A DNA stretch of 64,000 nucleotides from Microbacterium paraoxydans. Lineage in GTDB: Bacteria > Actinomycetota > Actinomycetes > Actinomycetales > Microbacteriaceae. The first letter of the stretch is position 1. The number at the start of each line of letters is the position of its first letter. The notes under the pieces were generated by a model. The model had not been told where the DNA came from. It did not search any database and was given only the letters and a program-made list of their open reading frames with translations. Shown piece after piece: positions 8,638-18,155 of the stretch. The translations under genes were made by a program, and so were the position numbers. The DNA lies in assembly GCF_019056515.1 (NCBI RefSeq), contig NZ_CP064873.1, forward strand, positions 2,232,001 to 2,296,000. The letters are read 5' to 3'.

Positions 8638-9552
8638 TCAACCGACCGGGTCGACCTCGGGCTGCTCGGCCTTCACACCGGAGGCGCCGAGGTTGTTGTC
8701 GAAGATCTGCTGCCAGATGTCGCCACCGTCGGTGAGCTGCGTGTTGAAGTACTCGACGAGCGCGTCGTCGCCCTTCGCCACACCGATGCCGTAGCGCTCC
8801 TCGCTGAACGGCTCGCCGACGACCTTGAGGTTGTCGGGGTCCTGCGCCGCGTAGCCGATGAGGATGGCCTCGTCGGTGGTGACCGCGTCGACCTGACCGT
8901 TCTTGAGGTCCTCGACGCACTTGGAGTACGTGTCGTACTCCTTCGTCTTCACCTCGGGGTAGTTCTCCTTGATGTTCTGGATCGGCGTCGAACCCGTCGC
9001 CGAGCAGACCGTCGTCGAGGAGTCCAGGTCGTCGACGCTCGCGATGTCGCTGTCGGCGGCGACGAGGAGGCCCTGGCCGGTGACGAAGTAGGGACCGGCG
9101 AAGGCGATCTGCTCCTTGCGCTTGTCCGTGATGGAGTAGGTGCCGACGTAGTAGTCGATGTCACCGTTGACGATGGCCTGCTCGCGGTTCGCGGAGGCGA
9201 TCGCCTGGAACTCGATCTTCTCGGGGTCGACTCCGAGGGACGCCGCCATCCAGCGGGCGATGTCGACGTCGAAGCCGGTCCGCTCCCCGGTCACGGGGTC
9301 GAGGTAGCCGAGACCGGGCTGGTCCTCCTTGACGCCCACCTTGACGGTGCCCGACGAGGAGATGCGGTCGAACGTGGGGCTCCCCTCGATCGTGACGTCC
9401 TCCTCGACGGTCCAGGGCGTGCTGCTCGAGGTGTCGCCCTCGTCGCTTCCCGACGTGCCGGTGCTCGACGGCGTGCCGCTGTTGCAGGCCGTGAGCGCGA
9501 GCAGCGCCACCGTGGCGATCCCGAATCCGGCCAGTGTCCGTGTGCGTCGCAT
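8638..9552 (-). CDS. gluB: Glutamate-type ABC transporter substrate-binding lipoprotein
   Basis: A signal peptide ends in the lipobox LLALTAC (cysteine near residue 23), so the mature protein is membrane-anchored outside the cell. The 304-residue product is a family 3 solute-binding protein: VKVGVKEDQPGLGYLDPVTG, then GFDVDIARWMAASLG, then NGDIDYYVGTYSITDKR with the ligand-contacting residues, and a C-terminal lobe. The family binds glutamate, glutamine or aspartate; glutamate is the best guess by similarity to GluB. A clear Shine-Dalgarno GAAGGAG precedes the ATG. Confidence 0.92.
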   Translation of the reverse strand: MRRTRTLAGFGIATVALLALTACNSGTPSSTGTSGSDEGDTSSSTPWTVEEDVTIEGSPTFDRISSSGTVKVGVKEDQPGLGYLDPVTGERTGFDVDIARWMAASLGVDPEKIEFQAIASANREQAIVNGDIDYYVGTYSITDKRKEQIAFAGPYFVTGQGLLVAADSDIASVDDLDSSTTVCSATGSTPIQNIKENYPEVKTKEYDTYSKCVEDLKNGQVDAVTTDEAILIGYAAQDPDNLKVVGEPFSEERYGIGVAKGDDALVEYFNTQLTDGGDIWQQIFDNNLGASGVKAEQPEVDPVG

Positions 9553-9598
9553 GTGCGTCTCCTTCGTGTGCTGTGCTGTGGGTGCTGGGTCTGGGAAG

Positions 9599-10348
9599 TC
9601 AGTGCGTGAGGAGCTTCGAGAGGAAGTCCTTGGCGCGGTCGCTCTTCGGGTTCGTGAAGAACTCCTCGGGCTTGGCCTCCTCGACGATCCGGCCGTCCGC
9701 CATGAAGACGACGCGATCGGCCGCCTTGCGGGCGAAGCCCATCTCGTGGGTGACGACGATCATGGTCATGCCCTCCTGGGCGAGCTCGACCATGACGTCG
9801 AGGACCTCGTTGATCATCTCCGGGTCGAGCGCGCTTGTCGGCTCGTCGAAGAGCATGACCTTCGGCTGCATGGCGAGGGCCCGTGCGATCGCGACGCGCT
9901 GCTGCTGGCCGCCGGAGAGCTGCGCGGGGAGCTTGTTCGCCTGCTGCGCGACGCCGACGCGCTTGAGGAGCATCATGGCTTCCGCCTCGGCGTCGGACTT
10001 CTTCAGGCCGCGGACCTTGATCGGGCCGAGCGTCACGTTCTCGAGGATCGTGAGGTGCGCGAAGAGGTTGAAGGACTGGAAGACCATGCCGACGTCGGCG
10101 CGCAGGTGCGCGAGCGCCTTGCCCTCCGCGGGCAGTTCCTTGCCGTCGATGCGGATCGAGCCGCTGGTGATGGTCTCCAGACGGTTGATCGTGCGGCAGA
10201 GCGTCGACTTGCCAGAGCCGGAGGGGCCGATCACGACGACGACCTCCCCCGCGTTGACGGTGAGGTCGATGTCGCTGAGCGCCTGGAACTCGCCGTAGTG
10301 CTTCTGGACGTTCTCGACGACGACGAGCGGGGTTTCAGAGGTCATCAT
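9599..10348 (-). CDS. gluA: Amino-acid ABC transporter ATPase, GluA-like
   Basis: The 249-residue ATPase powers the importer. It has Walker [10 protein letters not shown] near residue 38, the Q-loop region [11 protein letters not shown], the signature [15 protein letters not shown], Walker [13 protein letters not shown] and the switch histidine in VVTHEMGF. Two adjacent ATGs are possible starts; GGAGAA just upstream can serve as ribosome-binding site. It is the first gene of the four-gene transporter operon and lies 259 bases downstream of the TAXI gene on the same strand, with putative response-regulator sites in between. Confidence 0.95.
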   Translation of the reverse strand: MMTSETPLVVVENVQKHYGEFQALSDIDLTVNAGEVVVVIGPSGSGKSTLCRTINRLETITSGSIRIDGKELPAEGKALAHLRADVGMVFQSFNLFAHLTILENVTLGPIKVRGLKKSDAEAEAMMLLKRVGVAQQANKLPAQLSGGQQQRVAIARALAMQPKVMLFDEPTSALDPEMINEVLDVMVELAQEGMTMIVVTHEMGFARKAADRVVFMADGRIVEEAKPEEFFTNPKSDRAKDFLSKLLTH

Positions 10349-10525
10349 TTCTCCAAACTAGCCACGCGATGCGCGCGGTTCCAGGCACCACGGTGAGGTT
10401 TACACGTTCGTAATCACCTGATCGCGGCGCCAATGCATCCTCGCAGGGGCACCCCACGGCCCGCCCCCTCGGGCCGCGGGATCGCCCTGCTGCCACGCTC
10501 CCAGCGACAGCAGGCAGCAGGTGTC

Positions 10526-10541
10526 CGATCGTGTGCGATCG
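10526..10541. promoter_or_regulatory. 16-bp palindrome upstream of gluA
   Basis: CGATCGTGTGCGATCG is a perfect CGATCG inverted repeat around TGTG, about 180 bases before gluA. It is a candidate operator of unknown regulator; no gene overlaps it. Confidence 0.35.
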
Positions 10542-10579
10542 ACCTCACCCTGGCAGAGCCGGCGCACGGCTGTCAGGGA

Positions 10580-10601
10580 TCTTGAGGATTTCTTGAGGGG
10601 G
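10580..10601. promoter_or_regulatory. Candidate OmpR-family response-regulator site
   Basis: Two direct copies of TCTTGAGG lie exactly 11 bases apart (TCTTGAGGATT then TCTTGAGGGGG). An 11-base direct-repeat period is the usual footprint of OmpR/PhoB regulators binding as tandem dimers. It sits between the TAXI stop and gluA, just downstream of the genes for exactly such a regulator. Confidence 0.45.
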
Positions 10602-10607
10602 CGCCGG

Positions 10608-11570
10608 TCACCGGCGCAGATCGCGGTAGTACTGCTCCGCGCCGGGGTGCAAGGGCACCGGTCCGGTGAAGATCGCCGACCGGCGGTCCAGCAGCGCCGC
10701 CGCCGGCACATCGGCCGCGAGCGCGGTACGCGCCGCGAACAGGCCCGCGACGAGATCGTGGACGACGCCGGGCGGGGTGCTGCCGGCGGTGACGAGGTAG
10801 TTCGGCACCGCCATCGTCGTGACGGAGACGTCGAGTCCGTAGGTGCCCGCAGGCACGTCGGCGGGCCGATACGCGTGGGAGTACCGCTCGTTGACCGCGT
10901 TCACCCAGTCCTGCTCGACCGGGAGCAGGCGCACATCCACGGTCTCCGCGAGGTCCGCGATTCCGGGCGTCGGCAGCCCGCCCACCCAGAAGAAGCCGTC
11001 GATCTCGCCGCGCTCCATGGCGGCGATGGACCCGCCGAGGTCGAGCTGCGGATCGTCGATCGCGTCGGCGGCGACGCCGGCAGCGTGGAGCACCCGGGTG
11101 GCGATGACGTTCACCCCCGAGTTCTCGGCTCCGAGGGAGATCCTCCGCCCGGAGAGGTCGGCCAGGTCGTCCAGGGCCGAGTCGTCGCGCACGACGATCT
11201 GCAGGTACTCGTCGTAGAGACGGGCGATCGCCTGCACGTCCAAGGCCTCGGTGAAGGCGCCCGTCCCCGCCACCGCATCCGCCGCCGCATCACCCTGCGC
11301 GAAGCCGAGGAGGGCGTCCCCCGCGCTCACGCGCAACAGGTTGTCCACCGATCCCGCCGTCACCTCCGCCGTGAGGTCGACGTCGAGCTCACGCGACAGC
11401 TCGGCCGCGAGGTGGCTGCCGTAGTCGTGGTAGACACCGGTGGGGCTGCCCGCGGCGAGCACGGCGACGGTCTCCGTCCAGTCCGCGGAGCGCGGGCTGC
11501 ACGCGCTCAACCCGACTGCGGTGACGAGCGCGAGCATGCCGGCGACGACACGCCGCCCCCACGCGCTCAT
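10608..11570 (-). CDS. TAXI-family substrate-binding lipoprotein
   Basis: The 320-residue product has a signal peptide ending in GLSAC (lipobox cysteine near residue 24) and reads as a TAXI (TRAP-associated extracytoplasmic) binding protein: VLAAGSPTGVYHDYG near residue 38, SVDNLLRVSAGDALLGFAQGD, LYDEYLQIVV, GAENSGVNVIA and PNYLVT. TAXI proteins normally serve a TRAP transporter, but no DctQM membrane gene is nearby. Instead its start overlaps the histidine kinase stop (ATGA), so it is the third gene of a regulator-kinase-TAXI operon and probably presents a ligand to the kinase. Some studied TAXI proteins bind glutamate or 2-oxoglutarate. Confidence 0.88.
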   Translation of the reverse strand: MSAWGRRVVAGMLALVTAVGLSACSPRSADWTETVAVLAAGSPTGVYHDYGSHLAAELSRELDVDLTAEVTAGSVDNLLRVSAGDALLGFAQGDAAADAVAGTGAFTEALDVQAIARLYDEYLQIVVRDDSALDDLADLSGRRISLGAENSGVNVIATRVLHAAGVAADAIDDPQLDLGGSIAAMERGEIDGFFWVGGLPTPGIADLAETVDVRLLPVEQDWVNAVNERYSHAYRPADVPAGTYGLDVSVTTMAVPNYLVTAGSTPPGVVHDLVAGLFAARTALAADVPAAALLDRRSAIFTGPVPLHPGAEQYYRDLRR

Positions 11571-12940
11571 GCCGCCGCCTCCGCCGGGAGGACGAGGGCC
11601 ACGAGGAGCCCGCCGCCGTCGGCCCCCTGCACCCGCAGCTCGCCCCCGACCGTCGCGAGGAGGTCGGTCGCGATCGCCAGCCCGAGCCCGGTCCCCGGCA
11701 TGTCGCCGCTGTCCGCGCTCCGCCAGAAGCGATCGGCCGCCGCCGACGCATCCTCCGGCGACAGTCCGGGGCCGTGGTCGCGCACGGTAAGACGGCATTC
11801 GTCACCCGCGCGCTGCGCGCCGACCTCGATGGACGAGCCCTCCGGCGAGTACTTCACCGCGTTGTCGATCGCGGCGTCGAGCGCGCTCTCCACGATGGTG
11901 CGGTCGGTGATCGTCATGACCGACGACTCCCCCGTCCGACGCAGCACGATGGCCCGCTGCGCCGCCACCTCCTGCCAGGCCTCGACCCGGCGTCCGGCCA
12001 CGGCGGCGAGATCGACCGCCGACATGGTGGAGTCGGTGCGACCGCCGCGGGCGAGCCCGAGGAGGGTCTCCAGGATGCGGGTCATCCGCCGGCCCTCCTC
12101 CCTGGTCTCCTCCACGTCGTGGTCCCACTCGCGTCCCAGACCCGTCGCGAGGTGCTCGACGCGCAGCAGCAGCGCGTTGAGCGGATTCCGCAGCTCGTGC
12201 GAGGCGTTCAGCGCGAACTCCTGCTGGCGGGTCATGACGCGCTCGATCTCGTCGGCCATGCCGTTGAACACCCGCGTCATGCGCCGCAGCTCGGGCGGCC
12301 CGGTGCCCTCGGCCACCCGCGCGTCCATCTCCCCCCGCTCGATCGCCGCCATCGTCTCGTCGAGACGGCGCACCGGGGAGAGCACCCAACGGGCCAGCCC
12401 GGCGACCAGGAGGATGCCGAGCGCGCACAGCAGCACGACGATGAGGCCGAGCACGAGCGTCTGCCGGAGGATGACGGTCTGCGGCGTCTGGGTGCCTCCG
12501 GTCACGAGCACGGCGCCGATCACGTCGCCGTCGTCGAACACCGGCTCCACGAGCGCCGCATCGGACACGATCCAGGCGGAAGAGGTCGGCTGCTCGGCGC
12601 GGCGTCCGGAGAGCGCCAGCCGCACCCGCTGCGCATCCCCCTCCGACAGGACCGTGTCTCCGTGGTCCCCCGCCGCCCACGGGCTGCCGGTGAGATCGAA
12701 CACGGTCACCTCGATCCCGTAGACCTCCTGGAAGCGGCGGACCTCCGCGTCCATCACCGCCGGGCTCCCGGAGCGCAGCGCCTGTCGGGCGCTCGTCGCG
12801 AAGTACCCCAGGTCGCCGAGCTGCTCGGCGTAGAACGACTGCTGGACGCTGCGAGCCGCGCTCCACCCCGTCACGCCGCCGAGAGCGACGAGCACCACGA
12901 TCAGCGGCACGAGGAAGACGACGGTCAGGCGGCGGCGCAC
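11567..12940 (-). CDS. Sensor histidine kinase
   Basis: The 457-residue membrane kinase has helix 1 at about residues 5-27, an extracytoplasmic domain of about 130 residues, helix 2 at about 160-182, a HAMP domain (RWVLSPVRRLDETM), the phosphorylated histidine H248 in NASHELRNPL, an N box (AIDNAVKYSPEG), and G boxes (DHGPGLS, GTGLGLAIA). It starts three bases after the response-regulator stop and overlaps the TAXI gene. The ligand is unknown. The downstream TAXI lipoprotein and the following glutamate-type transporter suggest it senses an amino acid or related carboxylate, as recalled for GluK of Streptomyces. Confidence 0.93.
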   Translation of the reverse strand: MRRRLTVVFLVPLIVVLVALGGVTGWSAARSVQQSFYAEQLGDLGYFATSARQALRSGSPAVMDAEVRRFQEVYGIEVTVFDLTGSPWAAGDHGDTVLSEGDAQRVRLALSGRRAEQPTSSAWIVSDAALVEPVFDDGDVIGAVLVTGGTQTPQTVILRQTLVLGLIVVLLCALGILLVAGLARWVLSPVRRLDETMAAIERGEMDARVAEGTGPPELRRMTRVFNGMADEIERVMTRQQEFALNASHELRNPLNALLLRVEHLATGLGREWDHDVEETREEGRRMTRILETLLGLARGGRTDSTMSAVDLAAVAGRRVEAWQEVAAQRAIVLRRTGESSVMTITDRTIVESALDAAIDNAVKYSPEGSSIEVGAQRAGDECRLTVRDHGPGLSPEDASAAADRFWRSADSGDMPGTGLGLAIATDLLATVGGELRVQGADGGGLLVALVLPAEAAA

Positions 12941-12943
12941 GTG

Positions 12944-13615
12944 TCAGGACCCCGCGAGCCGGTAGCCGACGCCGCGCACGGTCTCGATGAACGCGCGGTC
13001 GCCGCTCTTCTTCCGGATGGCCGCCACATGCACTTCCAGCGAGTGGCCGAAGCCGCGCCAGTCGGTGTTCCAGACCTCGCGGATGAGGCGCTCCTTCGGC
13101 ACCGCGACACCCGGATACCGCGCGAGCACGCCCACGATGTCGAACTCCTTGCGGGTGAGCGCCAGCGGCACCCCGCCGACCTGCACCTCCCGCGCGACGA
13201 GGTCGATCTGCACCGCGCCGCCATGCAGCAGCACGCGGGTGTCCGGCTCCGTCCGCAGCGGCCGCGATCGCCGGGTGACCGCCTCGATCCGCGCCAGGAG
13301 CTCGTGCACGTCGTAGGGCTTCACCACGAAGTCGTCGGCGCCGGCGCGCAGTCCCTTGATGCGCTCGGCGACCTGGTTGCGCGCGGTGACGATGACGATC
13401 GGCACGTCGGAGCGCCCGCGGATGCGGCGGCAGAGGTCGATGCCGTCGACATCCGGCAGCCCGAGATCGAGCAGCACGACCTCGGTGTCGGCATCGAGGT
13501 GTTCCAGCGCCGCGTTCCCATCGGCCGCGTGCACGGTGGCATAGCCTGAGCGCGCGAGGAAGGCCTGCAAGGCCCCCGCCACCCGCTCGTCGTCCTCGAC
13601 GATCAGAATCCTCAT
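12944..13615 (-). CDS. OmpR-family response regulator
   Basis: The 223-residue product has a receiver domain with acidic pocket EDD (residues 7-9), phospho-acceptor D50 in [10 protein letters not shown], the conserved threonine in IVIVTARN and lysine in VVKPYD, followed by a winged-helix DNA-binding domain ending in [10 protein letters not shown]. It is paired with the kinase that follows. An 11-base direct repeat at 10580-10601, upstream of gluA, fits this regulator class. GGGGAG precedes the ATG. It lies 24 bases after the methyltransferase stop, so it may also be read from that promoter. Confidence 0.94.
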   Translation of the reverse strand: MRILIVEDDERVAGALQAFLARSGYATVHAADGNAALEHLDADTEVVLLDLGLPDVDGIDLCRRIRGRSDVPIVIVTARNQVAERIKGLRAGADDFVVKPYDVHELLARIEAVTRRSRPLRTEPDTRVLLHGGAVQIDLVAREVQVGGVPLALTRKEFDIVGVLARYPGVAVPKERLIREVWNTDWRGFGHSLEVHVAAIRKKSGDRAFIETVRGVGYRLAGS

Positions 13616-13639
13616 CTCCCCGCGCCCCGCCTCACCCGC

Positions 13640-14452
13640 TCAGCCGGCCGGAGCCGCGCGTTGGGCGAACGCGCTCTCGTACAGGCACACGCTCGCCGCG
13701 GTGGCCAGGTTCAGCGACTCCGCACGCCCGAAGATCGGCAGCCGGAGCACCCGGTCGGCCCTGGTCAGAGCCTCGTCCTCGAGCCCGCGCGCCTCGTTGC
13801 CGAACAGCCACGCGGTCGGCTCGCCGAGGACGCCGTCGGCGCGTGCGGCGAGGAGGTCGTCCCCCTTCACGTCCGCCGCGAGGATCTGCATGCCCGCCTC
13901 GTGCGCACGCCGGACGACCTCGTCGAGCTCGCCGCCCACCGAGACCGGGAGGTGGAAGAGCGAGCCGGTCGTCGCGCGCACCACCTTGGGGTTGTACGGG
14001 TCGACGGTGCGGCCGGTCAGCACCACCGCGTCGGCGCCCGCCGCGTCGGCCGCGCGGATGATCGTGCCCAGGTTGCCGGGGTCGCGCACCTCCTCGCAGA
14101 TCGCGATGAGGCGCGGCGTGCCGTCGAAGATCTCGCGGACCGAGGTCGGCGTCTGGCGGACCACCGCGACGAGTCCCTGGGGCGTCACCGTGTCGGCCAT
14201 CGCGTTGAGCACGTCCTCGCTCACGTACTCGACCTCGACGTCGGCGTCCGCCGCCTTCGCGCGGATGTCCGCGTGCTTCTCCCAGCCGTGCGGGGTCGCG
14301 AAGAGCTCGACGATCGCATCCGGGCGGTACGTCAGCGCCTCGCGGACGGACTGCGGACCTTCCAGCAGGAAAAGACCGGTCTCGGTGCGGGCGCTGCGCT
14401 TGGTGAGCTTGGCGACGGCACGGACTCGGGGGGAACGGGGGTTCTCCAGCAC
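13640..14452 (-). CDS. TrmH/SpoU-family RNA 2'-O-methyltransferase
   Basis: The 270-residue product is a SPOUT methyltransferase that would methylate a ribose in rRNA or tRNA using S-adenosylmethionine. An N-terminal L30-like substrate-binding domain is followed by the three SpoU motifs: [25 protein letters not shown] and [17 protein letters not shown], the last containing the knot and cofactor site. Similar actinobacterial proteins are named 23S rRNA methyltransferase TsnR-like; the target nucleotide is not readable. The GTG start lies six bases after a TAGACT -10 box, so it is probably leaderless. Confidence 0.9.
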   Translation of the reverse strand: MLENPRSPRVRAVAKLTKRSARTETGLFLLEGPQSVREALTYRPDAIVELFATPHGWEKHADIRAKAADADVEVEYVSEDVLNAMADTVTPQGLVAVVRQTPTSVREIFDGTPRLIAICEEVRDPGNLGTIIRAADAAGADAVVLTGRTVDPYNPKVVRATTGSLFHLPVSVGGELDEVVRRAHEAGMQILAADVKGDDLLAARADGVLGEPTAWLFGNEARGLEDEALTRADRVLRLPIFGRAESLNLATAASVCLYESAFAQRAAPAG

Positions 14453-14458
14453 GAACTC

Positions 14459-14464
14459 AGTCTA
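14459..14464 (-). promoter_or_regulatory. Leaderless -10 box of the SpoU gene
   Basis: TAGACT on the minus strand, then GAGTTC, then GTG at 14452. No Shine-Dalgarno is present. Confidence 0.6.
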
Positions 14465-14493
14465 CGGTCAGCCCGACACCGTCCGGATACGCG

Positions 14494-14527
14494 GAACGGG
14501 CGCCTTCCCGGAGGAAGACGCCCGTTC
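14494..14527 (-). terminator. Terminator of infC-rpmI-rplT
   Basis: GAACGGGCG and CCTTCC pair with GGAAG and CGCCCGTTC in a long stem with a short CGGA loop and one bulge. It begins 13 bases after the rplT stop. Confidence 0.8.
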
Positions 14528-14540
14528 GGAAGCGAGATGC

Positions 14541-14927
14541 TTACGCCGCCGACTTGGGCGCGTTGACGTCGGAAGGCAGAGCCTTCTTCGCCGTCTCGAC
14601 CAGCGTCGCGAACGTCGCGGCGTCGTTCACCGCGAGGTCGGCGAGCATGCGACGGTCGACCGTGACACCCGCGAGGCCCAGCCCCTGGATGAAGCGGTTG
14701 TACGTCATGCCGTTCTGGCGGGCCGCAGCGTTGATGCGCTGGATCCACAGACGACGGAAGTCGCCCTTGCGCTTGCGGCGGTCCCGGTACGAGTAGACCA
14801 GGGAGTGGATGACCTGCTCCTTGGCCTTCCGGTAGAGGCGCGAACGCTGACCGCGGTAGCCGGAGGCGCGCTCGAGGATGACCCGACGCTTCTTGTGGGC
14901 GTTGACCGCCCGCTTGACTCTTGCCAT
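14541..14927 (-). CDS. rplT: 50S ribosomal protein L20
   Basis: L20 binds 23S rRNA early in large-subunit assembly. The 128-residue product has the basic N terminus [14 protein letters not shown] and the segments [11 protein letters not shown] and [13 protein letters not shown], as in the family, with a slightly extended alanine-rich end. It is the last gene of the conserved infC-rpmI-rplT operon, 32 bases after rpmI. In several bacteria L20 represses this operon by binding the leader, and the leader here shows alternative hairpins. Confidence 0.97.
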   Translation of the reverse strand: MARVKRAVNAHKKRRVILERASGYRGQRSRLYRKAKEQVIHSLVYSYRDRRKRKGDFRRLWIQRINAAARQNGMTYNRFIQGLGLAGVTVDRRMLADLAVNDAATFATLVETAKKALPSDVNAPKSAA

Positions 14928-14959
14928 TTTCCTGTGTTCCTATCCTGCGATCGGGCGCG

Positions 14960-15154
14960 TCAGCGACCGAGAAGCTTCTTCGCGACCTTGAAGTCCGCCT
15001 TCGCGAGCACCTGGTCCTGGTTCAGACGACGGGTGCGACGGCTCGACTTGTGCTCGAGGTTGTGGCGCATCCCGGCCTGCTGCTTCTTCAGCTTGCCGCT
15101 GCCGGTGATCTTGAAGCGCTTCTTAGCACCCGAGTGGGTCTTCTGCTTCGGCAT
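14960..15154 (-). CDS. rpmI: 50S ribosomal protein L35
   Basis: The 64-residue product [15 protein letters not shown] onward is a clear L35, a small basic protein of the large subunit. It lies between infC and rplT, 72 bases after infC, in the usual operon order. Confidence 0.97.
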   Translation of the reverse strand: MPKQKTHSGAKKRFKITGSGKLKKQQAGMRHNLEHKSSRRTRRLNQDQVLAKADFKVAKKLLGR

Positions 15155-15226
15155 CTTCTCTTCCTTCGTATGGCGCCTTCTCAGGCGACGGTGTCAACCC
15201 GCGGTGCGGGAGTTCTGGGGGCGGAC

Positions 15227-15841
<615 letters not shown>

Positions 15842-16081
15842 GCGGAGCTCCTTAGACGATGTGATTCGGCCACCGCGATGCTGTCTGCATCCCGGGCGAA
15901 ATCGGAGTCGTCCCCCACCCGCCGGCTCTCAGACGCCGGCTCCGCACCCTGTCTACCGGTCCTCTCGTGACGAGCGGAGCCGGCGGAGTGCAAGACCCGG
16001 TAGCCTGGAACGGCAAGCGCGGGTGGGAAGTGAATCCTCTTTCGTTCCGGAGCACGACGCTCCGGAGCCCGCCAAAGTCTA
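15842..16081 (-). promoter_or_regulatory. infC leader with alternative hairpins and promoter
   Basis: A TAGACT -10 box (16081-16076, minus strand) with TCGTCA 18 bases upstream would start a leader of about 228 bases. The leader has a hairpin TCCGGAGC-ACGAC-GCTCCGGA (16046-16066). It also has two mutually exclusive stems: CGCCGGCTCCGC at 15934-15945 pairs with GCGGAGCCGGCG at 15974-15985, while GCCGGC at 15935-15940 can instead pair with GCCGGC at 15921-15926. Such switching fits ribosomal-protein autoregulation, inferred by analogy with L20-controlled leaders. Confidence 0.5.
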
Positions 16082-16098
16082 ACAGAAAGCAAGGCGAA

Positions 16099-16497
16099 GT
16101 GACGAACCAGGCATCGGACGAGGCGGCCCGCGAGCGCGAGGAGCGATGGGCTCGGCAGGAAGAGGCAGCCTCCTCGGCCGTCCGTGACATCGCCGACGTC
16201 CCGGCCGTCGAGGTGATCACCACCGCCGCCGTGCACCTCATGAGCGCGGCAGCCGTGAAGCTCGGCCTCGCGGACGACCCGGACGCCGCGGCCCAGCTCG
16301 ACCTGGACGAGGCGCGCAAGCTCATCAATGCCCTCGCGGGGCTCATCACCGCCGGCGCCCCGGAGATCAGCGACATGCACGCCCGGTCGCTGCGGGACGG
16401 CCTCCGGTCGCTGCAGCTCGCCTTCCGCGAGGCCTCGACGATCCCCGACCCGATCGGCAAGGGGCCGGGCGAGAAGTGGACCGGCCCCGTCACCTGA
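16099..16497 (+). CDS. DUF1844 domain protein
   Basis: This 132-residue protein of unknown function is commonly found next to infC in actinobacteria. It is soluble and acidic, with an N-terminal charged helix (ASDEAAREREERWARQ) and the DUF1844 core VEVITTAAVHLMSAAAVKLGL near residue 35, followed by a conserved helical pair. I chose the GTG at 16099, preceded by AAGG, because it begins just before the conserved helix; the frame stays open further upstream. A TAGCCT -10 box at 16001-16006 would give a leader of about 85 bases that overlaps the divergent infC leader. Confidence 0.82.
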   Translation: MTNQASDEAAREREERWARQEEAASSAVRDIADVPAVEVITTAAVHLMSAAAVKLGLADDPDAAAQLDLDEARKLINALAGLITAGAPEISDMHARSLRDGLRSLQLAFREASTIPDPIGKGPGEKWTGPVT

Positions 16498-16515
16498 TCC
16501 GGCCGACGCTCCGCC

Positions 16516-17313
16516 TCAGATGCTGCGGCGGAGCTTGACCGTCAGCGAGTCGGCGAGGACGGCGATCCGGTCGTCCGCCGCCCAGCGCTGAGCGAGCCGC
16601 GCGAGCACGGCATCCAGGACCTCTCGCTCCAGGCCATCGACGAGCTCCAGGACCACGATGAGCTCCGGTCCGCGGAGGCGCGCGTCCGGGTCACCCGGCG
16701 CGACGGAGACGTCGATCACGGCGAGCTCGTGGGCGATGCTCTCCCGAAGGGCGGTAACGACCTCGGGAGAGAGGAAGCTCGGCTCCCAGGCGTGCCCCTG
16801 CGCCACGGCCCAGACGGCGGGGCGGCGGATCACGAACTCGGTGTCGGACGTGGGGTCCAGCACGATGAGATCGGTGTCCTCCGACGACGCGGCCAGGGCC
16901 GCGCGAACGGCCTCGACCGGGATGGGGCGGGCCGACGGGTCCCAGCGCTGCATCGTCTCGACCGACGAGAACACCGGCTGGACGCGGCGCCCGTCCGGCG
17001 CGGCCACGGTGACGATCGAGAGCTCCTGCGTCTTGTCCACCGCGAGACCGCTGGGCGCCACGCCCTCCTCGCCCTTCTCCGCGATCAGGGGCACGAGCAC
17101 CCGGGCGGAGCGGAACGCGTCGACGACCTCGGCCTGACTCCCCTCGCCCGCACGGAAGCGGTGCAGCGCGGCGAGCAGAGCCGGGTCCGCCGAGCCGTCG
17201 TCGGCCGCGTGCGGATTCGACTCGAAGCTGCGCCCCTCCCAGGGGACGCCGGCGGAATCGGCCCGGTTGTGCGACTCCGGACCGCAGGCGTGCGGATCAG
17301 TCTCCGGCGACAT
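16516..17313 (-). CDS. SseB family protein
   Basis: The 265-residue product carries the SseB N-terminal domain: [28 protein letters not shown] near residue 50, [19 protein letters not shown], and [14 protein letters not shown]. Members are of uncertain function in actinobacteria. Its start overlaps the priA stop by 17 bases, so it is the distal gene of the his operon branch, a neighbourhood I recall as common in Microbacteriaceae. A C-terminal part of about 80 residues is typical of the actinobacterial subgroup. Confidence 0.85.
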   Translation of the reverse strand: MSPETDPHACGPESHNRADSAGVPWEGRSFESNPHAADDGSADPALLAALHRFRAGEGSQAEVVDAFRSARVLVPLIAEKGEEGVAPSGLAVDKTQELSIVTVAAPDGRRVQPVFSSVETMQRWDPSARPIPVEAVRAALAASSEDTDLIVLDPTSDTEFVIRRPAVWAVAQGHAWEPSFLSPEVVTALRESIAHELAVIDVSVAPGDPDARLRGPELIVVLELVDGLEREVLDAVLARLAQRWAADDRIAVLADSLTVKLRRSI

Positions 17314-18043
17314 CCAGGGCCTCCGCGAGCGTGAAGGCGCCCGCGTACAGAGCCTTCCCGACGATGGCGCCCTCGACGCCCAGGGGCACGAGGTCGCGCA
17401 GCGCGGCGATGTCGTCGAGGTTCGAGATGCCGCCGGACGCGACGACCGGCTTCGGCGTGCGCGAGGTCACCTCGCGCAGGAGTTCCAGGTTCGGGCCGCG
17501 CAGCGTGCCGTCCTTGGTCACGTCGGTGACGACGTAACGGCTGCAGCCGGCGTCCTCGAGGCGCTCGAGCACCTCCCAGAGGTCGCCGCCCTCCTTCGTC
17601 CAGCCGCGCGCCGCGAGGGTCGTGCCGCGGACGTCGAGGCCGACGGCGATCGCCTCACCGAAGCGGCTGATCACGTCGGCCGCCCACTCGGGGTTCTCCA
17701 GAGCGGCGGTGCCGAGGTTGATGCGGGCGGCGCCGCTCTCCAGAGCGGCCTCCAGGCTCGCGTCGTCCCGGATGCCGCCGGAGAGCTCGACGTTGACGTT
17801 CTTGAACTGCTTGATGACCTTGCGCAGGATCGGCGCGTTGCTGCCGCGTCCGAACGCCGCGTCGAGGTCGACGAGGTGGATCCAGGAGGCCCCCTGCGAC
17901 ACCCACTCCCCTGCCGCGTCGAGCGGGTCGCCGTAGCTCGTCTCGGTCCCGGCCTCCCCCTGCGTGAGACGGACCGCCTTGCCGCCGGCGACATCGACCG
18001 CGGGAAGGAGCGTGAGCGAGGGGGACTGCGCGAAGTCGTTCAT
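17297..18043 (-). CDS. priA: Phosphoribosyl isomerase A (HisA/TrpF bifunctional)
   Basis: PriA isomerises ProFAR in histidine synthesis and, in actinobacteria, also phosphoribosylanthranilate in tryptophan synthesis. The 248-residue barrel shows [18 protein letters not shown] with the first catalytic aspartate, [23 protein letters not shown] with the second catalytic aspartate, and [13 protein letters not shown]. Start is at MNDFAQSPS. No separate trpF is seen in the window, in line with dual use. A well-formed promoter lies 50-78 bases upstream, so it can be expressed apart from hisCBH. Confidence 0.95.
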   Translation of the reverse strand: MNDFAQSPSLTLLPAVDVAGGKAVRLTQGEAGTETSYGDPLDAAGEWVSQGASWIHLVDLDAAFGRGSNAPILRKVIKQFKNVNVELSGGIRDDASLEAALESGAARINLGTAALENPEWAADVISRFGEAIAVGLDVRGTTLAARGWTKEGGDLWEVLERLEDAGCSRYVVTDVTKDGTLRGPNLELLREVTSRTPKPVVASGGISNLDDIAALRDLVPLGVEGAIVGKALYAGAFTLAEALDVAGD

Positions 18044-18092
18044 GGGGTCCTTGGTTCGGGTGGGTCTGCGGCCCGAGCGGGCACGAGAGACG

Positions 18093-18121
18093 AGGGTAGT
18101 CCGCCGCGGGGCGCGGGACAA
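18093..18121 (-). promoter_or_regulatory. Internal promoter before priA
   Basis: On the minus strand, TTGTCC (-35) is followed by exactly 17 bases and TACCCT (-10). It lies in the 112-base gap between hisH and priA. Confidence 0.6.
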
Positions 18122-18155
18122 ACCGCGTGACGCCGGGCGCCGACGCGGCTGGGGG

